Shown here: positions 55,740 through 64,000 of the stretch, one piece after another
Layout of the letters: each line of letters starts with the position of its first letter
Numbering within the stretch: position 1 is the first letter of the stretch
Source: Fasciolopsis buskii
Lineage: Eukaryota > Platyhelminthes > Trematoda > Plagiorchiida > Fasciolidae
Direction of reading: 5' to 3'
DNA: 64,000 nt
NCBI GenBank assembly: GCA_008360955.1
Contig: LUCM01011113.1
Coordinates: 62,001 to 126,000, forward strand
Position numbers and translations under genes: made by a program
Notes under the pieces: model-generated
Seen by the model: only the letters and a program-made list of their open reading frames with translations
The model's database searches: none
What the model was told of the DNA's origin: nothing

Positions 55740-57930
55740 CGTCAGCAGTTATCCATCATCATCGTCGTTCAATGCAGCGAAAGCCCCACTGGCCCACTAC
55801 TTTCCCGCACAGCTACACGTTGCAACGGAAAGAGTGAATATGCAAAGGAAAAAGGGGCTGAACTTTCAGAGGCGTAGAAAAAACGCCGCTGTGGTCAACA
55901 TACGTACTCTTCAATTATCCTCATTCGACAAGAAATGACAACACAATCTCCACTGTTCCGGGCACATTGCCATTTATTTTGAGATCTCCACCAAACTGGC
56001 TGGCCAACCTTTTGGACACCAACTACGGAGGCCCCAGGCACCTACTGGAACAAAGTTCGCTGTATGTTTTCTCATTCCACGCTCCCACATCATCTATCGA
56101 CCTCCACTTGGTTTCTTCCACTCCGTGTGAGAAAGAGAATACAGGGCACTGTATGCTTGCGCTCATCATAAACAAAATGTGACTCAACCAGCGAAGTTTA
56201 CTAAGCTTCACATGCAGGACTGAAATATTCTCAGAACCGGCACTTAGGGTCAGGCTCCAGGTCAAACAGTTTCTATCCCGTCAAGAGCTCAACCCCTATA
56301 TCATGGAGGCGTCCTCAAGCATTGTCCATTACCTCATCAATGATGATGTTAAATAAGAATGGGGCATTCTTATCGAACAGAACTGATTGTCTCAGTGGTT
56401 CACTGTATATCTTTAAGCGACCAGAAGTAGGCCAGTATAATGCTCGAATGAGACTTATGGGCCTTTCTGGTATGGAGTTCCGGTGAAGAGCGCTCTCGCT
56501 CCACTGAATCGAATGCGCTTTTTAAGCCGAGAAAAACCACAACTGTCGGGCAACTGTGTGTGCTTTGTTTTGAGTAACTGTCGAAGATTAAAAGTCTGGT
56601 CAATGCAACCTCCACCTGGGTGAGATCCGACCTAAAATTCGCGAACATTAATCTCCGCACAGGTTTATCGAGGCTAAAACGTTGGTAACTATCGGAAGTA
56701 AACTAATCCCACAACGATCGCAACAGTCGACGCGTGTCCCCTACTTGAAGAAAAATACAATCAGCGAATGACCCCACGACAACGAAATAGGCTTCTTGCT
56801 TTGAATGTCACGGAATGAAGTAGGTGCGTTTTCCAGTTCGAAAAGGGGCAGGGGAAGTTCGTCAAAACCAGCCAATTCTCCCCTTTTCAGCAGTCTAATG
56901 TCCGACTCCCCCTTCGATTTTGGTGAAGAATCAAATAACACCTACCAAAGATTCGCAGTGGTTGATGGCAAAGAAATTATATTACCGCCCAGCCAACTAA
57001 ACTGTTCCTTGACGTGTTCAGCCCAACAGTCGAGTCTGTGCTGTCCACGGTGGGTAAGTTCTTCATTTCTATCGCTAAGCGAAGTTCACCGCTTACCGAT
57101 GTCTGTTAAACAACCTTCGGCTGTTATCTGAAGCAACCTCTACTTCCATTTCTTTGACTACCTTAACCCATCAGCTTTCAAGGCCTTTCATAAGGCCTAT
57201 CTTGCCGTTGTAAATGTTGTCGCTTCTTGTTCACCGCTGATCAACTTCCCCTCTGTTGGCCCCGCCCCTTTTCCTGAAAAATGACGTACAGCGCTACTTC
57301 ATTATGAAGACAAAGATAAAAGATGAAAAGTTTTACGGTGTACAAACAACTGTTAACCGGGATCCAGTTTAAAAGGGCCTCTTCGCCCTTTCCGCTCAAG
57401 ACCGTTCCTAAACTACGCTGGTCCACAGCTCCAGCTGCTTCGTCTGCTGTGATGGGTAGCAAATATCGTGATGAGATGTTAGGCGGAGCTAGTTGAATTA
57501 CGCTACCCGAAACTTTACGTTGTTCCATTGACAAAGCAGACACTATTTGCTATTGAGTCCATTGTCAGCGCTAAATATGCCCGCTGATGGGCGTGCATGA
57601 AGGCGCACACATTGTAGGAGCCGAAGTTTAGAGACTGACAGGATTTAAAATAATGTGAAGCACCACATTTAAAGGCGCTTACGGTACTACCTGACAATGA
57701 AATGTTGCAATCATCGGTCACGTTATCAATGGGGGTCTAGTGGGTGGGAAGAGAAAGACGGCCAAGAATAGAAAAGGGATTGAATAAAAAAGCGACTCTG
57801 ACCAAATGCATACTTATCACTACTTATCCTACTCGATTCAGCTGGCAGCGCGGTCCTGACTATACTGCACGATGACAAATGCAGTGTGGGATGCGGTATA
57901 AACGTGAAACTCACTGGAGATGGTGGATGA
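55740..57930 (-). mobile_element. RTE-like LINE, most complete copy, degenerate
   Basis: Reading leftwards: 5' block (57,914-57,726: IVRTALPAESSRISSDKYA, shared with 19.8 kb); endonuclease (57,721-57,241: LNFGSYNVCAF, LLNWIPVNSCLYTVKL); linker (56,941-56,741: LLKRGELAGFDELPLPLF); RT fingers and motif A (56,660-56,400: TVVVFLGLKSAFDSV); C-terminus (56,265-55,930: LSKLRWLSHILFM, ending near a WRS-like tail); 3' untranslated part to 55,740. At least five frame breaks, and the YADD region is missing. Plus-strand frames at 55,678 and 56,805 are shadows. Confidence 0.85.
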
Positions 57931-59189
57931 GTAATAGTATGGAGTCCAGCCGTTAAGAAGGGGAACGATCAGAGCTCTTAACAAAAGCCAACAAGTACAT
58001 GTCCGCAAGGGAGCGGAAAGCGGCTGAGTGAAAGCTTATTTACATGGACCAATTATTTTTCCATTCATTTTTCCGATTGGGTTGTCAACTCCTAACTCCC
58101 AACTCGCAGGATCACATTACTAGTTTGACCATTTTGACCTTCCAAATATGATTAAATCTTCAGATTAAGATAGGCCATCCTGTATTGCTTCCTGGATCAC
58201 AGGCATAGGCAAACCGTTACATCGCCTCAAGGTGCGGCCTCATTGTGAAGAATCGGTTAATTGTAGAAAGCCGCGGTTCTTCTGTAGACCTGGTACCACC
58301 CTGTTTTCCCAAACTGATCATTAGGAGGACAGTGTCGTCTGGAGACGCACAACTCCGTAACACGTGCCCTAAGTCCTTTACCCTGTGTAGAGAAAGCTCT
58401 TTTCTCAGCCACTGATCTTGGGAACTTAATAACGAATGTAGTGTTAGAATTGCTCACAAATTTTGGCCATGATATTCCATCAACACTGTTAAAATACCTT
58501 TTTATTGTATGCCATCTGACCCATAGCAGAAGGGATAAATTACATAATCCAAAGACCAGCAGTGCATCAAAAGAGCTAGGAAATTCATGAAAACCCAATT
58601 TGTTGACACCAAGATTTTAGGCAGTTACTTTGTAAGAAAGAGGGGTTAAAGATGACGGAATTACGTGAAACATCGCAGTTTTCTTACAGCGACACAATAA
58701 AGTGCGAAAGATAGTTTACATGAATGGGTTCTGTTAACTAAGAAAGTGACAATTAAAAGTAGGGGCTAAAATCACAGAAGCAAGATCTTGAGGACAAAAC
58801 CCGTGGTAGTGCCGATGGAAAAACAATAACAGCAACTGCCTGATAGTGGGATATTGACTGCAGGTTGGAAGCCTGGGTAGGGTCGCCAAGCAGCGTCGTG
58901 ATCTTATGTTGAATTCGGACGAGAAGAGTCAAACGGAGGGACGAGCCATCACCCTGGACATGACCGCGATAGCCAAGAGTGGAATGTATTTGAGCCTTGC
59001 GCAGAATCATTAGTGGAAAGGGAGCAAAGATGCATCCGCCATATAGAGGAAAACCCATCTAGTTTGATGTTCTAAAGAGAGCAACAACGTGTGAGGAACG
59101 GAATAAACAAGATGAAAAATAAATACATAGGTAGAGCTGAGGGTGGGTTGGATTCGGTGTGCCACCTCAAAAGGTCAGAGGCTTGAACA
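57931..59189. other. No strong gene; one possible exon
   Basis: At 58,382-58,485 (minus) an acceptor GGTATTTTAACAG and donor ACAGG/GTAAAG bound a 104-bp segment reading VDGISWPKFVSNSNTTFVIK (phase 2 in, 1 out). Its end phase does not join directly to gene M exon 1. A minus-strand 101-codon frame at 58,753-59,058 has no splice support. Confidence 0.35.
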
Positions 59190-59470
59190 ACAGATCCGCC
59201 GACCACTACTGAAGGATCCCAAGCTGCTGTCGTTCAGCTCGTTACTACGCCTGACCCATTGGAACATTATATGGCTCTATGGCACTTGAAGTTACTGGGT
59301 CACGGTTGCGAGTTCAACTCCCATCCCCATCACGTGCAACAGGCCAGAGTGGCTGTGGGGAACACTGCATCCACTACATCCAGGCCTTAAGGATGTAATT
59401 AAAAGGTGGTTCCGAAGATCTGTGCACGGCTAAATTAATCACAACCAAAAGAATATATGTATATATATTG
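59190..59470 (+). mobile_element. tRNA-derived SINE-like element
   Basis: An A-box-like TGGCTCTATGG (59,271 area) is followed after about 35 bases by GAGTTCAACTCCC, a B-box-like sequence, and then by a body (GTGGCTGTGGGGAACAC) and an AT-rich tail with ATATATGTATATATAT at its end. No cloverleaf is convincing, so this is read as a SINE, not a tRNA gene. Confidence 0.55.
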
Positions 59471-62279
59471 CACAAATCTAAGTAAGGATTATGAACCACC
59501 GGAATCGTGCCAAACGACAGAAGAAATGAGCGAGAAAGAGGAAGGAAAAAGAAACAATGTACAGAGTTCACTACATATGCTAGCTCTTTCATTCTCTATC
59601 TCCTTATCATTAGCGATCCATCAGAATCCGTGGTTCCTATGTGGGCTTGACACCACGCGATTGCCCAAACCAAGTTAGAGGGTCAACATAAGGGACTCTA
59701 TCCTGAGAGTCTGATCAGATAGTCTAACACATAAGACAGCAAGATGATCTGAGGGCTCCGTAACCCACTGGGGACCGATGAATGATGCTTCGGTATATAC
59801 GCTTATCGAATGTCGCTACACATCCTAGGCCCTCAGTAAATCATTCTTTCACAGATCCCGGTGGTCATAAACTTGTATGCTTCGTAAGATGATCGTGGTT
59901 GGTTTGGAATCACGGTTTAACCGATTCCCTTAAACTGACTGCCAAAGACCAGCCAATCCTTAGGAAGATGCCGGGCATATGCTTTCCTCATCTTACTTCT
60001 GTAAAGCTATGTGAGACATCGGTCATCTGGGAGCATAATGAGAGGCGTTCAGGGTGAGCACTCAACTCGGAGTCTGGGATATCCACTCCTCGATCGCACT
60101 AAGGCATTTGGAGGCCGTTTAGAAGATTTTCTGGGTCTCCGACATACTCCCAAGATTGGCGGGATGGCGTTGGCGTTGGGGTGCTTGCGAAAGCCAGGGT
60201 AAATTATTGCTTAGCAAACAATAATGGTAGTAAATAAGATTTTAAGAAATAGAGAAAGAAATGGGTGACGGAGCATCAGGGTCCAACTGAAAGCAAACGG
60301 GGAAAGGAAAGATAACCCACTGGAACTTAATGGAAAGCTTTTCGCAAACAACCTAAACGAACAACTGAGAAAGAAACATGACACTCGCTTCGCAAACTAA
60401 TTTGCTTTTGTATTACAAAGGACAGCGGCGTGATTGGAACGAGTTTGCGAGTAGGGCAGATGTGGAAATTTGGCTCTAAGGCAAAAAGTCAGTCAAAGTT
60501 GAGCAAAGGAGTAATGCCAGACACTAAACCAATGAGTCTTCGTGGATCTTACATCCAAAACGATTAGTCATGTTCACTAATCGACAACCATAACGTAAGT
60601 CTATTGTACACATGGCGACACCCAAGACGATGTAGGATCACTCGAAAAGGTCGAGTTAGCCAGTCATGCAGTGCCATTAGGCAAGGTGCTTATTGCAAAG
60701 GAATAAACGTACTCTAAACATAGCTACCATGTAACCCAACCTATCGAGGAGTACTTACAAATTACCTTAAATCAGTCGTACATTATAGCTCATCAATCAC
60801 GAATCGGGTAGTTTCATACGGCCATCATTTCCACATGAACATGAAGCGGTTTCCGTAATCACCCGAGTAGCAGTATTTTGCGTGAGTGAAAGATCACATC
60901 TGGCTGCGCAAAGGAAAAGGATGTACTCTCGAATAATCCCCCTTGAATCGGGCAGCTGGGTAGAAAAACATCACGACACAAGTGTCTATGGCAGGACCTT
61001 TAGACTGATGCCTTACTAGCAAGCAAATGCATTCTCCCACTAGAAACAACTTTACACCTTGGCAATCGCCTCTTTTTACTCCTGAATTTTCCACATCAAT
61101 AGTTACCGGCATCTTCAGCCGACTTCACTAGCGGAAATGTCTTTCGAAGAATTTTCGCGGCAGTTATTTCACTCTCCCTCGAATAGGTTCCAAGTCCCAA
61201 AGAACTTGTTTCTCCGAGTGATGTCCTTCTCTACTCTCAACGCACAAATCGGATATTTAAAGTGTAAATATTCGTAAGCACAGGACAACAGAAGCACAGC
61301 TGAAAACAGTTACTGACATCTTTTACATGCAATTGACTCTCATATAACAACCCAGGTCTGTCATCCGGTAGACACTTCCATCCGATCCTATGAGAAACCT
61401 TCACCTCCATCTTTTGGGGACTCAAAGACTGCTGTTTCCGGCACTGGCACGGGTTTCCACTCTAGTCAATAATCCCTTGTGCCATGAAATTCCATCGTCC
61501 GGTAAGAATGAATAATTGCCGTTGAAACAGATGTAGTTGGTTTATTTCGGCATACGTAGTCGTACGTTTCGGCCCAGATGCACTTAAAGACAAGGTTGAT
61601 CAGACTATGCACCTAGTCAGTAGAGTAAACCCGTATGCTTTCGTGACCTAAGCAGAAGACTAATGTTAGATTGTGTGCGCTTTCCCTAAAGAAGGTGCAA
61701 TTTGGATGCCAATTGTTTCGATATCCAGGAGATGACCGTCATCTCCATTAAAAAAGGCTTAGTGAAACAATTCTTTCAAGTTATTTCCAGATTTCAGGAC
61801 AATATTCTAAAAACAAACCATCATCATCACTAACAACGTTCACCATGATTAGAACAGACCGGCTAACTAGACGTAAATAGCAGTAATCAACGCTCCCACT
61901 AACATGTGATTGGTTTATCTGACTTAAAGATTGTGGGTAGTTGGACGACGGAGACATTTGGCTTTGGCCAATAGTGGGCCATGGTAATCAGATTGCCTGG
62001 ACCGAGAGCTTTAGAACAAAGAGATCAAGGGCCAGCTTTTAATTTCAAGTAGCTTCAGAAAATTTTTTCTCGCTCTTTAAACTCCTACAGCTTTTGGGGG
62101 ACCGTGAAACTTTCCAAGATCAATGACTTGTGGCGAGATATCTCTAAGTTACCACTTTGGCTAATTGCCGCTCCCTTTTTTACCTTAGAGCGGACGCCTA
62201 ATGAGACAAATAAAGCCTGACACCGATGTCACTTACTCAAATCCTGGTTATCTGAGTAACTGATGCTATACTGCAGTTT
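59471..62279. other. Repeat-like region without supported gene
   Basis: The first 300 bases carry TTRLPKPS and flanking codons similar to 16,960-17,020, suggesting a dispersed repeat. At 61,058-61,112 (minus) an ATG-led segment MPVTIDVENSGVKRGDCQ ends at CCAAG/GTGTAA and could be a first coding exon, but no partner was found. The rest has no recognised feature. Confidence 0.35.
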
Positions 62280-63330
62280 ACCGATCTCAAGGTTCGTGAA
62301 TCGATATCTCCATCGGAAAGGTTTCTAATGCATCAGACACCACTAAATCGAAGACTTCTTGCGTTTTCATCCAAGATTTTCCCAAATCCATCGAACACTT
62401 GCAGCCAAGTCAGTCGAAAACTCTGTCCATTTGCTCGCCCTACATGTCTTGCCTTATGTGAACAGCAGTCTCGGCTGCCTCTGAAGTGAACTTCCATGTT
62501 CCAGAAGCCAAATCTAAGGAGGAAAAGTACAGTGACTCTGCAACCGCATTCAACGTGATGCCAATGGGCGGTAAGGCAAGCGAGTCACATTCGGTAATCA
62601 ACGCACAGCCTCCTCTTGCCGTCTAACTTTTCGACAAGAACGATTGAAGGCGAACAAAGAGAGGATCGCCAGATGATCTCCAATATGTTACGGATCATGG
62701 CGTCCACTTCAGCTTGTTCGTGTACCAGGTGCCCCGACATGCGTGCCGAATAGGATATGAGGATCGGTATTCATTGTCCTGAAACATGTTTGTTCATCCC
62801 GGGACGTCCCAATGTACGCTAAAAGCATCGCAGTATTGCAGCCAAGGAGGACGTTTCATGGATTGATACAGTGGTAGGAAGTAACAGATCGTTCGTTCGT
62901 GGTTCTCCCGTCTCCACCATGGCGTGTGCACAGAGCTCAAATGGGTCTTAAGAGCTGCTAAAAGAAGTGCTTCTGTCGTACATGTTAATCGCTGCATGGT
63001 GTTTGACCAGAAGTTCCATGCCAACGATCATGTCCCAAGTCACCTCCAAAATCAAGGAGTCATGCAATAAAACGCAGCCAGAGTTTTTCGGATAAGATTC
63101 CTCCCTAGACGAGTACTCGGCTTCCTCCGACAATGATAATATTAGCCTGTGTGTGTCCCTAGTTTATTCTGTACGACGCTGATTTGATGATGCAGTGGGT
63201 GGAAACCGTGTCGATCAGAACCGGAATTTGTTTCCTACACGTCAAAACGATCAGGATTAGCGGCACAGTAATAACAATCGAAGCGAGGGGGTTGCGTGTG
63301 ACTGTTTCTTGTGTAGGGACTCAGTTTTCA
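62280..63330 (-). mobile_element. Ty3/gypsy-like LTR retrotransposon remnant (protease and RT)
   Basis: Reading leftwards: a Cys-containing, zinc-knuckle-like piece (CYYCAANPDRF); an aspartic protease active-site region with LIDT followed by VSTHCIIKSA (the usual Gly of DTG is changed) and VTWDMIVGMELLVKHHAAIN; then RT: SPSIVLVEKLDGKRRLCVDY, LPPIGITLNAVAES, YFSSLDLASGTWKF, and decayed sequence to 62,280. Stops and frameshifts are frequent, and no LTRs, RNase H or integrase were seen here. A dead fragment of an LTR element. Confidence 0.8.
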
Positions 63331-64000
63331 AACTCAATGACCCTTCAACCCAGGGGACTGCTTCGTGATCTTTCACAATCTGAAACGAGTTGTCCGGGGA
63401 CAGGCAGGTGGCCAACAGACTTCGATCGCACCTCGGGAAGGCAAATGCCTGTTTGAATTCGGTGCAAGACCGCGCAGTCCACTTCTTCACCGCTCATCTC
63501 GAGGAACGTTTTTGCTGCCACCTCCTGCAGGTAGGCTTCATACGTTTAGACAGACTCTGTGGGCTCTTGAGCTCCCTGATAGAACGAGTTGATGAAAACA
63601 GAATTCGGAGTGGTATTTCTAAACCGTATCTTCAGGCAGTTGTAACCTCTGCTGAGTCAGGTAGCTTAAGACTAAGAAACCGTCGTGCAGTAGTGTCAGA
63701 TAGGTAACTGATCACAAAACTATTTAGTTACGCCAGGGAAACATCACAAAGATTAAAATGCAGCCGGGGCTCCCACTGCTTGCAATCGTCCCCAGGGGAT
63801 AAGATTTTAGACAGCTTCACTTGAGGTCGGTTGACTTTCACCATCAGGCGCAGCATTTTCGCTTTCGGTTATGTTTGTAAATGCATCGGTTGTTCTCGAA
63901 AATGAAATTCCAACCGTCGCTTACAGATGCATACGATACCCTAACACTGGAAAGAAGACCTGGCAAAATGATTCTAGATTTTGGCAGCTACATCGTATCC
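63331..64000. other. Probable gag side of the Ty3/gypsy remnant, then no call
   Basis: Minus-strand frames at 63,257-63,490 and the plus-strand 63,390-63,707 frame overlap. By position the minus strand should hold gag, but no diagnostic motif is readable. No other feature seen up to the window edge. Confidence 0.3.

Noticed and set aside
56805..57131. Plus-strand 108-codon Ser-rich frame
   Set aside because: Antisense of the LINE linker region (LLKRGELAGFDELP).
61540..61620. CCGAAACGTAC motif on the minus strand, hammerhead-like
   Set aside because: No stem II hairpin and no CTGATGA core could be found around it.
1..64000. CRISPR arrays, bacterial operons, prophage or rRNA
   Set aside because: No short regularly spaced repeats, no long prokaryotic-type genes and no rRNA core sequence were seen; all evidence points to a eukaryotic nuclear genome.

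Overview
This window looks like nuclear DNA of a parasitic flatworm, most likely a trematode of the liver- or lung-fluke type. The evidence is: no long uninterrupted genes; short open segments flanked by eukaryotic splice sites and separated by introns of up to many kilobases; a moderately AT-rich base composition; and many dead copies of non-LTR retrotransposons whose protein signatures (LLYGCETW, RWLGHVLRM, WRSCCHFLS, CR1-type endonuclease and reverse transcriptase) I associate with fluke genomes. No bacterial operon, CRISPR array, rRNA or convincing tRNA gene was seen. The organism call is inference from family resemblance, not from a search.

Assembly artefacts. Two isolated N bases (1047 and 8350) each sit between exact long direct repeats (1,037 bp around the first, 1,117 bp around the second). 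These are probably unmerged contig overlaps, so genes read across them should not be trusted.

Host genes. On the minus strand I can join 15 to 19 exon candidates, from 55,499 down to 2,619, in one phase-consistent chain ('gene M', about 1,100 codons, open at the left edge and probably also at the 5' end). Its product is not recognised; it holds an acidic Ser/Thr-rich N-terminal part, a charged EDDILAQWRLRRK segment and a folded-looking, Leu- and Cys-containing C-terminal part. On the plus strand there are three groups of exon candidates: P1 (5,203 to about 11,820), P2 (about 31,456 to 35,156) and P3 (39,938 to 48,964). They lie inside the introns of gene M, and gene M exons lie inside theirs. 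If both sets are real, this is an extensive interleaved sense/antisense gene arrangement. None of these products could be assigned a function.

Mobile DNA. One endonuclease/RT LINE family (RTE-like; clade not certain) has broken copies at 353-1,046 (duplicated at 1,391-2,084), 17,893-19,920, 33,060-33,560, 40,830-41,250, 46,270-46,900, 49,900-51,720 and 55,740-57,930. A CR1-like LINE has broken copies at 14,050-16,230, 36,150-38,190 and a 3' fragment at 47,195-47,480. A Ty3/gypsy-like pol remnant lies at 62,280-63,330. Two tRNA-derived SINE-like elements (23,527-23,650 and 59,190-59,470), a foldback element (17,138-17,636), a repeat with a hammerhead-like hairpin (7,233 onward) and several microsatellites complete the picture. 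All protein-coding elements seen are disrupted, so none appears able to move by itself.
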